From NCBI GenBank assembly GCA_963921825.1, contig OY997596.1, positions 6,701,001 through 6,765,000 of the forward strand: a stretch of DNA of 64,000 bases. The letters are read 5' to 3'. A model generated the notes under the pieces. It did not search any database, had not been told where the DNA came from, and saw only the letters and a list, made by a program, of their open reading frames with translations. Every line of letters begins with the position of its first letter. The stretch's first letter is position 1. Below, in pieces: positions 32,263-44,132 of this stretch. The translations under genes were made by a program, and so were the position numbers. The stretch is from Erodium maritimum (taxonomy: Eukaryota > Streptophyta > Magnoliopsida > Geraniales > Geraniaceae).

Positions 32263-32960
32263 TTATTCATTTTTTATCAGAGAGAAGGGACTTCATTAAA
32301 AAAAGGTGTGGATCCTAGAATGGGAGCCACAAACCACCAAACCAAAATCCAACAAGAATACGAACAAAAAAATGAAAATAGCAACAAAAAAAACTTAAAG
32401 AACGCCCCGGTCCACCTCACTGACCATCAACCACTAGTCTAGCAAGCAAAAGCCAAACAAGAGAGGCAGACACCGAAGAGTTCAGGGGACAAAGTGATGA
32501 GCTCTTCGAACATGGCACGACAATCCTTAGGTGCTTCTAGTCAGCGCAGCAGCCGGAGACTCCATCCACTCGGGGATATTAAACTGTCGATCGGCTGCTC
32601 TTAGGCTAAAAAAGGATTCATGCTAAACCCTAGCTAGAAGGATGTTCGGTTCAATGACAACGAACCTTGAGAAGACACGGCGATTGCGTTCTAGCCATAT
32701 ATACCAGAGACATGGAAACCCGATACCAGTCTACTCAGACTTTAGCCTTCTTAGCCCCCACTAGAGAGGTCCAAGACTCAAGAAAAAGAGCTGACAACAG
32801 CGATATAACACCCACGACATCCCACCATCACGGGACCAGAGACCAGACCCTCCAAGTCCACGAGCAAGCGACAAACAGATGCCCGGATTCCTCACCGCCT
32901 ACACCACACAACACACATCTCTACCGGGCTAAGAAAACCGGCACACCTCCATCCACTAAA
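32263..32960 (-). mobile_element. LINE 3' fragment (L1-type), same family as 20366-26290
   Basis: It starts with TTTTTTATCAG, the minus-strand tail. It then aligns with the other LINE through GAATGGGAGCCACAA, AGTCAGCGCAGCAGCCGGAGA and GTCCAAGACTCAAGAAAAAGAG. It is truncated before the zf-RVT domain, where sequence in the opposite orientation begins. Confidence 0.7.
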
Positions 32961-33415
32961 TTCTGGTACCACGATTCGTTTCTGGGAGGACCCGTGGATC
33001 ATTGATATAGCACTTACGACTCATTTTCCTCGACTCTACAAGTTGGGGGAAGGCCATCATGGGTTGTTAGAGTTTTTTGTTGATGGGGAATGTGTTTTTC
33101 TGTTCGGTAGGGATCTTTAGGTTCGAGATGACAATGCGTTGGATGAGATCAGGGTCCGTCTACTTGGGATTTTTCTGGTGCGCGAGCACCGGGATTCGTT
33201 GGCCTGATCTTGGGATCCAAGAGGGTTCTCTTCACTTAGAGTTTTTCAAGTTGTCGTTGGTTGAGAGGATTACGGGGTCACGTTTTGGGCTTCTATGATC
33301 TGGTCTTCCCTAATTCCTTCCAAGGTTCATATGTTTGCCTAGTTGTTTGCTTCTAATGGAGTTCTCACTGTTTTGTTTTTGGTGGATAGAGGCATCCAAG
33401 AGGACCGAGAGAAAT
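32961..33415 (+). pseudogene. LINE ORF2 C-terminal fragment, opposite orientation
   Basis: Plus-strand readings in two frames give DIALTTHFPRLYKLGEGHHG, VREHRDSLAW and KVHMFA.LFASNGVLT. These are the reverse-transcriptase tail and the start of the zf-RVT domain of an L1-type LINE, with stops. Lying back-to-back with the minus-strand fragment at 32263-32960, it indicates an inversion, as in twin-primed LINE insertion, or a separate insertion. Confidence 0.6.
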
Positions 33416-34269
33416 CAAATAAAAATCAAAATTTCTTTTTATCTTTTTTGTTATGAATATTTGATTGGATGACCACATGGAATATTCTAGATAGGAGTTA
33501 CAAGACTTTTGAGGGAGTTAGAAGACTTTTGTATTTTGAATTCCATTATTTAAGTAATTCATTAAGGTTATGTCTATTCGATTCTCTACTCTCTCCATAT
33601 TCTCTTGTTCTCTCTAGTTTTTATTCTTACATTCACAAGTATCGTTCTTACTTTTATAACACGTTATCAGCACGAATTGCTCTACTATCCAGGTATCAAA
33701 GTTTTGTATTATCGTGAATTTATTTTAATTCGATTCATGTTTATTTATACAAGTTCATTTATGTTTTTCGATAAGTATGCTCTGTGATTGCCAATATACA
33801 TTGGATCTTTCACATTAGAAACTTGATGTTTATTATATACTTGTGTTTTGTTTTTATTTGATACTCAAATATGAGATTTGTTGAAATCGAATCATTTGCA
33901 CCTGAAGTTCCAAGATACGAACTGTTTTTCTTATAACATGTAACTTGGCTTAAAAGCATGAAGCTTGAAAAAAAATTCACGATACGGTTACATGGGTAGT
34001 TTAGCTACTCCATCTGTTCTCTCGTCGCATGGTCATCTTGTGAGTAAATTTAAGAGGTTGTATATTTGTAGCCTGAAGTTTACAAATATGATGATATGTT
34101 GGATCAGAATTTTCAAATACATAATACTATTGATTTGATGTATGTTGGACCAGAAGTTCCAAATACATGGTACAACAAATGATTGTGTATTCTCTCCCAT
34201 ATATGAATAAGAGTATTACAATTGATGGTTCATGTTTTAATTTAAGACCATGGGTCTTATAACTTAATG

Positions 34270-34503
34270 AAATTAGTGTGACCCGAAGTTCACATCTACC
34301 TAATGATGACAAAACCCGAAGTTTTGGTTCAAAGTATAAACTTGAAGAAATTAGAATGACCCGAAGTTCACATCTACCTAATGATGACAAAACCCGAAGT
34401 TTTGGTTCAAAGTATAAACTTGAAGAAATTAGAGTGACCCAAAGTCTACATATACCTAATGATGACAAAACCTGAAGTTTTGGTTCAACGTATAAACTTG
34501 AAA
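34270..34503. repeat. 78-bp tandem repeat, three copies, in the Copia leader
   Basis: Copies begin AAATTAG at 34270, 34348 and 34426. Each contains GACCCGAAGTTCACATCTAC and AAACCCGAAGTTTTGGTTCA or close variants. The wider leader (33890-34880) is peppered with singles of the same CCYGAAGTT motif. Confidence 0.9.
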
Positions 34504-36059
34504 CTTAAGCCCGAAGCTTGTAACTTGTGTCCATGGCTTGAAGCCTAAAATTTTATATATAGTTATTTTTATTTATTACGAATACCCCACGAGCTTTCTC
34601 GGTGTGTGGTTTTATACATATCTAATTTCTATATTTATACACCCCACGAGTTCGTTCATTGTGTAAATCATAATATATACTTATTCATATTTGTGTGAAC
34701 ATTATACAAATTCGATGTGTAACCTGAAGTTTACAGAAGTCATGATATTGTGAACATGAAGTTCTATAATTGTCAAGAAAAAAAATTATTGGACCCATCA
34801 TCCAAGTAAACAAGATACATGCAATTACTGGAAAAAAAAATGTGACATGAAGCTTACATAAAGACTTGAAGTTCTAAGTTGGTTTCCTTGCAGGATAAAT
34901 CAAAGAAACTATTTCCACACATCATCATATTATTTATAATCGATAAAAACTATTTTTCTCTACATTACTTCCATCTAGTATGCTCTTGAAGTAGCATTAC
35001 CGAGAACGAAAAGAATCAGACTTAATATATTTATAAGTAATGAATTATTGTTGAAAACAATCAAGCTCGCCCTGTTGGCATCACTCCATTCCTTGAAGTG
35101 AATGTGATAGGATATGGGTAGATCCATACCCAAGCAAGACCAATGCCCCAGACGTGGTCGCGGTCGTAGTTATAGTTATGAGCCAAATAATTTTCAATTC
35201 CATGAAAAATAATGTGTACCACCAGAAGTGGAATGAGTATGAAAGGCGCAAGAAAGAATATAGCCCATCAAATGAAAACTCATGAACGTGATGGAAGTTA
35301 TTTCGTAAAATGTAGTTGATTGCGTACCTGAAGTATGATCAAAGGTTTGATTGAAGGAAAATAATAAAATGGTAGAGACAAACCTTATTGATAACCTAGA
35401 TCCTGAAGATCTAATCGAATGTCTTTAACTCATTTGTAATTGATGACGAGAAAACAAGTATCATGCATATGAGCCAATCTTTGGATGATTTGTATTAATA
35501 TTTATGTTATATCCTTTTGTAGTATGTAAACCGATACATTAATTTTCTCATATTAAAGGATATGGATCCCATAAGTGATTTATCTAATTACAGAAATGAT
35601 AAAGATATGACCATGGTCGAGGCAAACGTGAACACCATTATGGGTGCTGCAAATATAATAGAGGGCTCCAGAAGAGCTACTTTGTCATTGCAAAATAAAA
35701 TATTTGGAGTGTCTTGTTTCTAATTTTATTTATTTGTCTTATGAAGAACTATGGACAAAAGTCTATCTAATTATGTTAAAAGCAACGAGAAATATCTGGT
35801 GCATCGGATCTTATTGAAGGCTCCGGAAGAGCCAATGTAAAGTTACTAAATGCTAAACAATTTATTATCAATGATGCAATGTTCTTAACCAGATTAGATA
35901 TTCGCCGAAATGGTCATCACATTGAGACAACAAATGAAAATGACGTTGAATGTTTATACATCACGTCCATGGTCTCGGGGAGAAAATAAATTGTGGAAAA
36001 ACCTCATTTATATAGTTTTGGATTATATTATACTTTCATTATTCCAATTAAATCCAATA

Positions 36060-36780
36060 TGGTGATTAACCAAAACCTTATGGACCCATGAAAGTTTATG
36101 ATATGACATGATCGTTTAGGCATATGGGTTTCATAATGATACAAAGAATTATAGAAAATTCACATGGACATACCCTGAAGAATAAAAATGTTTTTTTTTT
36201 GTCAAAAGATTACCCATGTGTTGCTTGTTTTCAAGGAAAACTTATTACAAGATCATCTCCAATGAAAGTTGAGACTGAATGTCCAACATATTTATAAAGA
36301 ATTCACATAGATATATTGGAATTCATGACATGTGATATGTTTACGACACGATTTGCCGATTGTAAATTTGATGAGACAATTTCCCTGCATTAGGGGGAGA
36401 TAAAGAAACGTCTGAAAAAGAAAGATGAGAAATTTCATGGAATGCATTGACATTGTCTCATTTTGATCCTCGTACGAATCAATATGAACTAGAAGTTCAG
36501 AAAATCATCCACTTACAAAAGGTTGAAAATACATTGCCTGATGCATTTACAGGTGTTAAGACTGTGATAAAATCACCGATACTAGTTGCTAATGTTCCTT
36601 GTAGAATTAATCTTCCTGATGAAGAAATGGGAAATATGCTAGCGCTAGCAAATGAGTCTAAAGCACGCAAGAAGCGTGGCAGACCTATTGGATCCAATTA
36701 TAAAACCCAAGAAAAGGAAAGGAACAAGTTCGACAAGTTGGTACATCAAATTATATTACAATTCCCGAAGAAATAAATGT
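36060..36780 (+). pseudogene. Copia GAG-pre-integrase and integrase remnants
   Basis: Readings across frames give DYPCVACFQGKLITRSSPMK (the GAG-pre-integrase end), then RIHIDI (the start of the integrase core). The open piece 36447-36776 then encodes PRTNQYELEVQKIIHLQKV and a proline-free basic tail KARKKRGRPIGSN, typical of the linker between integrase and reverse transcriptase. Stops and shifts throughout. Confidence 0.7.
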
Positions 36781-37074
36781 GATAAAAATGAAGAGACGTC
36801 TTCAAAAGATAATGAAACACCTGAGAAAGATGACAATGAAGAGATCTCGTTTAACTTTCCAGGTGAAAGATGGAATAGAAAAGAAATTGTTGTGGATAAT
36901 ATATTTGCGCATGCAATTGCATTAGTTATTTCAAAAGAAAATGAGGATCATGAACCAAGATCGGTCAGTGAATATCGACGAAGAAATGATTGGCCAAAAT
37001 GGAAAAATGTCATTGAGACATAATTTAATTCACTCAACAAACGCCAAGTATTCGAACCTGTAGTCCAGACACCT

Positions 37075-38480
37075 GAAGATGTCAAACCCGTAGGATATAA
37101 ATGGGTATTTGTTCGCAAAAGAAATGATAAAAACGAGGTCGTAAGATACAAAGCTCGACTCGTTGCACAAGGATTTTCACAACGACCATGAACTGATTAT
37201 GAAGAGACATATTCACCGGTTATGGATGCAATCACACTCAGATTTTACTTCTTTTTATTTATTTAATTTATTTTACTTACTTAGTATGAGTCACTTGATA
37301 ATGACACTTACATAAAAGTCCTTGAAGGATTACAAATGTCTTATGCATGCATCTCAAAACCTCAAGAAATGTACTCAATAAAACTCCAAAGATCTTTGTA
37401 AGGGTTAAAACAATCTGGTCGAATGTGGTATAATCGTCTTAGTGAATACCTTTTGAAAGAAGGATACATCAACAATAAAATATGTCCATGTGTTTTTATT
37501 AAACGGATGAAAACCGGATTTTCCATCGTCGCGGTTTATGTTGATGATTTGACCATCATTGGAATACATGATAAACTTGTAGACATGGTGAAATACTTGA
37601 AAAGTGAGTTCGAAATGAAGACTTGGGAATTTTTTTTTTTTGTCTTGGTCTTCAAATTAAACATTTGTCGAAGGAGATTTTTGTTCACCAGTCATTATAT
37701 ATTGAGAAGATCATTAAACGATTCAACATGGATAATTCACATCATTTGAGTTTCCCCCGTGGTTGTTCGATAACTTGATGTGAAAAAGGATTCATTTCGC
37801 CCCCGAAAAGAAGAAGAACTCTTTGGTCCCGAAGTACCATATCTTGGTCCAGAAGTACCATATCTTAGTGACATTGAGGCGTTAATGTATCTTGCTAATT
37901 GCACCCGTCGTGATATTTCATTTTCTATTAATTTCCTAGCAAGATTTAGTTCTTCTCCGATTCGAAGACATTGAACTGGTGTTAAACAAATTTTAAGATA
38001 TCTTCGAGGAACATTATATATGGAGTTATTTTATTCAAAATACTCGAAGTCTGAATTGATTGGATATGGTTGAGGCCAGATATTTATTTGATCCCCACAA
38101 AGAGTGGTCACAAACTTGGCATGTATTTACATATGGTGACACCGCTATATCTTGACGCTCAACAAAACAGACCCTTACAACCACTTCTTCAAATCACGCT
38201 GAGTTGATAGCTCTTTATGAAGCAAGTAGTGAATGTATATGGCTAAGGTCTTTGATCCATCATATCCGAGAATCATACGGTCTTGCAATAAATAAAGGAA
38301 GTCCAATACAACTTTACTCAGATCAAAGGAGGCTACATCAAAGGAGATAGAACGAAATACATTTCTCCTAAGTTCTTCTTTACTCATGAACTTCATTAAA
38401 AGGGAGATATCGATGTTTATCAAATTCGTTCTTGTGACAATCTTGCATATTTGTTCACTAAAGCACTTCCTACAACTTGC
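37075..38480 (+). pseudogene. Copia reverse transcriptase and RNase H remnants
   Basis: The reverse transcriptase is visible as [49 protein letters not shown] and the catalytic block VAVYVDDLTIIG (37530-37570). RNase H follows at 38170-38330 (TTTSSNHAELIALYEASSEC). At least five stops or frameshifts separate the blocks. Confidence 0.85.
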
Positions 38481-38880
38481 TAAGATCAGAATGAGAAAAC
38501 TCCTTGATTTATGAGGAGATGTTGTAATCAGGGGGAGAAATACGTGTTACACTCTTTTTCCCTTGCTTTAGGTTTTATCCCAATGGGTTTTCCTAACAAG
38601 GTTTTTAATGAGGTAACTTATATACGTATTGTACAAATTATGTACTCTTTTTCCTTCTAGGGGTTTTCCCACTGGGTTTTTCCTAGAAAGGTTTTAACGA
38701 GGCATACTAATATTTGTACATGTCATCCAAAGGGGGAGTGTTATGAATATTTGATTGGATGACCACATGGAATATTCTAGATAGGAGTTACAAGACTTTT
38801 GAGAGAGTTAGAAGACTTTTGTATTTTGAATTCCATTATTTAAGTAATTCATTAAGGTTATGTCTCTATGATTATGAGCC

Positions 38881-38888
38881 TATAAATA
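38881..38888 (+). promoter_or_regulatory. TATA box of the Copia 3' LTR
   Basis: CCTATAAATAGA is the probable U3 promoter core. It lies inside the 56 bp (38866-38921) that the 5' LTR lacks. Confidence 0.6.
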
Positions 38889-39265
38889 GATGTCATTGTA
38901 AAGGATGAAGTGATGAATAATATTCGATTCTCTACTCTCTCCATATTCTCTTGTTCTCTCTAGTTTTTATTCTTACATTCACAAATATCGTTCTTACTTT
39001 TATAACATTTTTAATTTTCTTCCTTCCATATATTATAAAAACATAAATAATCGATATGATATGAAAATGTTGAGGGACTACTTCAACTTTCAAGAGCTCA
39101 CATTATCATTTTGCAATTTGTAGTAAGTCTTTCAAAATACAAAAGACAAAAATAATATTTTTAGTTCTCACGCGCAACAGTGTGAAGCACGTGCGAGATC
39201 CCCATTTATGATCTGAAGTCTAAAACAATTGCTTTGAGCTCACAGTCGGCACCTGAAAATCAACT

Positions 39266-40967
39266 ATGCGCAACCGAGCCTGCTCTCTTCTTCTCGCTCT
39301 TCTTCTCTTGATTTCTCTCGCTTACACTGAAGCCGATGTCGTAACCCTAACCGCCGATACTTTCTCCGACAAGGTAAAGTTTCCTCCGAAAACCCTAGGT
39401 GAAGTCTCCATAGGGTTTTGGGCCTTTTCTTACATATTTATTAAATTTTATTCCTTAACTCAGTATATTTGCTTGCATTGATCACTGATCAGTATGTGCT
39501 TCTTCATTTTTGATGAATTTCGGAATGACACTCATTTTTATACATTCTTTTGTATGATACTGATCAGTATTGGTCCTTTTGGTTGCCTAAACTTAATTGG
39601 TATTGTATTTCTGATTAGGAACTCATTTGTTGGATTATGAAGCAAAATGGGTTCTGTTCAAAATTATCTGTGCGACTGTGCATAGTATGATAATAAAATG
39701 GATCCCTTATGATGCAGTTCATGTTCCTTTAATCTAGATTTCTATTTGGTGTGTGTGTGTGTACCGTTGGTATGTACTCTATGTGCCCTCTTTTATGTAG
39801 AAGAGGCCGATGTGGGAAGAAAAATGATTGTCTTAGTTTTTTTTATCAGCTATGTGTGTATCAAGATTTGGGCTTCACTTGCTTATGTAGAAGCAAGAGA
39901 GCATCAAACTCCTGATTATTATTGAACATAAGATTGATGAATGACCCCATCTTAAGAGAGAGGAGAGACAGAGGCCCAACAGTTAGCATGAATTGATTCA
40001 GCGGTATTCTTTAAACTCCTATGGTACGGTTTATCCTTACGGATTTGAGTGTAAACTTACATTTTTAGGTGAAGGAAAAAGACACGGCCTGGTTTGTGAA
40101 GTTCTGTGTTCCTTGGTGCAAGCATTGGTAAACTACTCCGACCTTTTCCAAAACCTTTCGGTTTTGTTGAATTGATTGTGAAACTATATGTATTCGTTTG
40201 ATCTCCTTGCTGAAATTCTTGATAATGGGTTGTAGTAAGAACTTGGGGTCACTATGGGAAGAGTTGGGGAAGGCGATGGAAGGCGAAGATGAAATAGAGG
40301 TGGGAGAGGTTGATTGTGGTTTAAGTAAACCAGTATGTTCAAAAGTTGATATCAATTCATATCCTACCTTTAAGCTCTTTTATGAGGGAGAAGAAGTTGC
40401 CAAATATCAAGGTAGAGACAAGCAATTTCCTTTACTGTCTTTGTGCATCCGGGTTGAACTTTAGCTTGACTTCTACTGAGTTAACCCTTTTCCTTGAACA
40501 AGCATAAGGGTAGGGTGGACAACTTGACTGTGTTAATATTTCATACTGTCACTGTTAATCCCTGGTTCTAATTATGGTTGCTAAATTGCCAATTGTATTA
40601 TTTACTTTTGACGCATTTATCAATTAAGTGGTGTCTCCATAATTTCTTTTGAATTAACCCTTATGTGATGTGCCAAGAATATCACCCAGTTGAATATACT
40701 CCCTCCAGTCTAAGATGAGTGCCCCATTGACTTTCCACTACATGCCTGGATATCGCCATGATCTTCATGTGCTACCCCATTCAGTTTTTTTGCAAATAAG
40801 TGAAATCAAGGATGGTATTATGCAGAGATAGCTCTATTATGGAGTTTCTGCAAGTTTTAACCTTGTTTTCAGGACCAAGGGATATTGAATCACTTAAAAC
40901 ATTCGTCTTGGAAGAGGCAGAGAAGGCAGTGGAAAAGGCACAGGTCGATATTGACAAAGAACTATAA
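39266..40967 (+). CDS. PDIL5-1: Protein disulfide isomerase-like 5-1 (single thioredoxin domain)
   Basis: An ER-lumen thiol oxidoreductase helping disulfide formation in secretory proteins. Exons 39266-39373, 40069-40127, 40236-40411 and 40873-40967 join in phase to 145 aa, the usual size for this subfamily. Residues 1 to about 23 are a signal peptide (a Leu-rich core, LLLALLLLISLAY, then TEA). The active site is C53-K-H-C56 within WFVKFCVPWCKHCKNLG, with C56 encoded across the exon 2/3 border. The cis-proline block NSYPTFKLFYEGE is present. The C-terminus is a charged helix (EEAEKAVEKAQVDIDKEL). There is no clear KDEL signal. A fold-back MITE begins about 27 bp after the stop. The Copia element ends about 260 bp upstream of the ATG, so promoter space is short. 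Confidence 0.95.
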
Positions 40968-40993
40968 TGAGGTAGTTTTTTTTCTTAAACTAG

Positions 40994-41368
40994 GGATATG
41001 TATTCACTTTTTGCTACTTGTAGCCCTCTTCTTTGATAATTGCAAAAAAGTGCCATGGAGTTGCTTTTTGTTACATTTTGTGTAAATTTGTTTCAAAATG
41101 ATGGTTTTACCCTTTATATATAGTAAGTAAAAAATAGAAAATCCAGAATTTTTCTCTCCTTTAATTTTCTTCCTCTTTCTACGTCCAGAGAGCAAGAAAA
41201 TTATGGGGGTGAAAATTCTGGATTTTTGGTTTTTAACTCACTATTTTTTAATGGGTGAAACTGTCATTTAGAAACAAATTTACACAAAATACAGCAAAAG
41301 ACATGATGATGGCAGTTTTTTGCAAATATCAAAGACTAGGGCTACAACTGGCAAAAAGTGAATATCTC
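40994..41368. mobile_element. Fold-back MITE directly downstream of PDIL5-1
   Basis: Two arms of about 190 bp pair, starting GATATGTATTCACTTTTTGC and ending with its near complement GCAAAAAGTGAATATCTC. Shared landmarks include TTGTAGCCCT and TGTGTAAATTTGTTTC. The arms are about 85 percent alike by eye. The sequence CAAAGAACTATAATGAGGT before it resembles CAAGAAACTACTATGATGAGG after it, so a diverged duplication of the insertion site is possible. Confidence 0.75.
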
Positions 41369-42335
41369 AAGGTACCTTTTTGCAATTATCCCAAGAAACT
41401 ACTATGATGAGGTGGTCACTCTTGTGCAACAAATAGCTTGGAACTTTCTTAATAAAACCCTTGATGGGAATTGGATTCATTTGTTTTCGAGCATGAGGGA
41501 AAACAATCAGCAACCTTAAAATTTGTGTTTGTCCAGAAAGTAAAATACTTCCATTCTGCAGGTTCAAACCTTCCACATGCATACAGCAAGAAAATGGTGA
41601 AGGGCTTATCATTGCTTAGAGTGGAACATATATAATGGACAAACTAGATGATGCGCTATTTTTGCCTGTTGTGGAGGATACCAACATTGAAACAGATTTG
41701 ATTACTGATCATTTTAGGCAAGTTAAGGATAGTTACTGTTAGTTTGTGGGCCTTGAAACTTGGTGGCATCAAGTTCTGATGAGTACTGTATAGTGCACAG
41801 ATCTTATTCAAGACCATGGTTATTTTATCTGTTTTCAGAATGTGGTGTTAATGGCTTTGATACATGTCCAATTGTGGGATGAACTCATTTGTGTATAACT
41901 CAATTGGTAAAAGAATGGTCTGTGTTTGGGAGAGGTTATGGGTTTTATCGAAACTAATTCTAAATTGTGTTTTTGGCTATCAATTGCGGTTATTTTTTGT
42001 AATTTTTCCACACATTCTACGGGGTACCAAAGGGTCTTCATTTTTGGAGTAAAAATATGCTTATTTAGAATATGAGCTCCTGTGAAAAAATGAAGACAAA
42101 TAAATGTATAATTCTAACTTTTGTTTTTGGCTATCAGTTTAGTTTGAAAAGTAGTAAATAAATAAACAAACAAACATATTAAATTTTCTAGCCTCTTAAT
42201 TTTTATTTTAGTGATGAAACAATTTAGATTTTTCGTTCTGTATTTAAGTTGAAATATCATTTTGAAACAATTTTTTCCGAAGTGATACTATGAGTTCATT
42301 TCAAATATGAAGTTAAAAAAGTTCAATATACACGT
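41369..42335. other. Region between two DNA elements, no gene recognised
   Basis: AT-rich. 41370-42060 may include the distal 3' UTR of PDIL5-1 pushed downstream by the MITE. No domain-bearing frame. Confidence 0.5.
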
Positions 42336-42343
42336 TTTGGTAA

Positions 42344-43804
42344 GGGAAAATTGATAAAATATGCTTCAAAACATATCAAATTGGTTTAATATGCTCACAT
42401 ATTTTAAAATTGGATATATATGCCTTTTATAATTTGTAAGACAAAAATACCCCTATTAGAGTTTAAAGAGACTGTTTTTTATCTCATTACTTTTTTTTTG
42501 TCGGTTTATCCTTGTTCGTCATACACCCAAAGAACAAAACTCCCAACAGAAAGTAGGGTGGGAAGGGAAGGAGTCAGTTCTTGTAGAAATTAAAATACTC
42601 ATAAGAGAAAGTACCTCTTCCTCGTCTAGACTTTAGTAAAGAGATGGCAAAGAAGGAAGGTGTATCAATAGCAATCAAAGATCTATCATAGAACCTTGCC
42701 AAGTGAGCCTTTTAATACGAAATTGCCATTGTTCAGAAGCTCGGTTGTTTCAACGATCGAGCAGGTGGTGTTGGTCCCCAACACGTGATTCCGACTCGGT
42801 GAGGACTATGGTTCTGTCTCTGCGCAAAGTTAGTCTCGAGCCCATGCTTCTGATGGATGTCGTCAGAGTTTGTGAACCAAATCGAGAACCATAAGTGTTC
42901 TCTTCGACAACGTGGAACCCGCAAGTAAAGTTTTGGTATGTAGAGACCAATTGGTCGGAATCGTCTCGGACGGAAGAAACGAGCCTAACACCAAATGGTC
43001 CAAATCGTCTCCGATGCACATAGACGAGCCTGTAGAAAGTTCTGGGTTTCTGAAGATGCAAGTATTGAAAGAGGGAGGAGAGTATATAAAAACTTGCGAT
43101 TTCAAGAGGTGAGGTTATGAGACCGAAACTCCATCGCTACGTAATTGGGCTCTGGAGATTTTGTGGGTTGATTTGATAATTTGAGTTCACAATACTCTCC
43201 GAGAAAATGCATTATTTGATCCTCACTAGTCCACTTACCATGATTTTAATTTGCTTTAAAAGTATATATACATATTCACATCTTCCCAACTCCAATTCGT
43301 ATTTTTTCAGGAAAATCATATTCAACCAAAAGTGGATTTTTGATACCAAACATAGACCCATATGAAGGTACTACCATTTATAAAAAAACAAAACAACACG
43401 CCATGAAAAAACACAAGCATCACATACGTTGATATTCTAAGTGATGTTTGTAAATTATCAGTCGCCGGGACATTGGGGTCTTATTACTGTTCTGCATATG
43501 ATGAAAAATCAGTGTTTTGATTAGAGCAAGTGGTGGTCCTCATTAACAACAAAAAAGAATTTAACGATGGTGTAGTGGAGTTGATAAAGCAGATGGATGA
43601 AATAGTTTGGGAATTCCATAACAGAGAAACGTAAATGGACAAAGGAAGAAAAAAAAAAAGAGATACAAAAGAGGTTTATTTAACTTCTAATAGGGGTATT
43701 TTTGTCTTGAAAATTACAAAAAGCATATAAATCCAATTTTAAAGTATGTGAGCGTATTAAACCAATTTGATATATGTTTTGAAGCATATTTTTTCAATTT
43801 TCCC
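42344..43804. mobile_element. DNA transposon with long TIRs, non-autonomous, 1461 bp
   Basis: TIRs of about 110 bp start GGGAAAATTGA and share TATGCTTCAAAACATAT and ACAAAAATACCCCTATTAG in both arms. Flanks carry the 8-bp duplication TTTGGTAA (42336-42343 and 43805-43812). The interior has a GC-rich block (42700-43130) with no recognisable transposase. It is MULE- or hAT-like by TSD size. Confidence 0.82.
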
Positions 43805-43812
43805 TTTGGTAA

Positions 43813-44132
43813 TTATCCTACATATATATAGAATAATTTGTTGTTTTAAAGATAATAATAAAAACATTTTCTGCACATAATGAACAGATATTTCAAAATG
43901 ATAGGTATGCAGAAGGAAGTATAAAGCACAACTCGGCATAGATATTGAAAAGATGGATAATATGGATGTCCATAGGAAGACCTACAAACTCATATCAATG
44001 CTACGAACATAAAAACGAAAACAAAGCTTCCAAAACTGAAAGCTTAAACATAAGAGTCTCCAAAACTTGCCAGAACAATACAACACCAAAATAAAACTAA
44101 AACTGAGTTCAAACCATAAAAGCAATAGCTTC
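43813..44132. other. EF-1alpha 3' flank / 3' UTR
   Basis: The region immediately below the EF-1alpha stop on the minus strand. It includes the probable 3' UTR (T-rich when read in the gene direction). No other gene. Confidence 0.6.

Larger units (their letters stand above)
33449..39007 (+). mobile_element. Ty1/Copia LTR retrotransposon, decayed, 5.56 kb
   Basis: The 5' LTR is 33449-33661 (213 bp) and the 3' LTR 38739-39007 (269 bp). Both begin TGTTATGAATATTTGATTGG and end TATAACA, with a TTTTT target duplication (33444-33448, 39008-39012). The primer site CGTTATCAGCACGA follows the 5' LTR and the purine tract AGGGGGAG precedes the 3' LTR. The remnants run GAG-pre-integrase, integrase end, reverse transcriptase, RNase H, which is the Copia order. 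Many stops and indels make it inactive. The 5' LTR has lost 56 bp including the TATA box. Confidence 0.92.
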
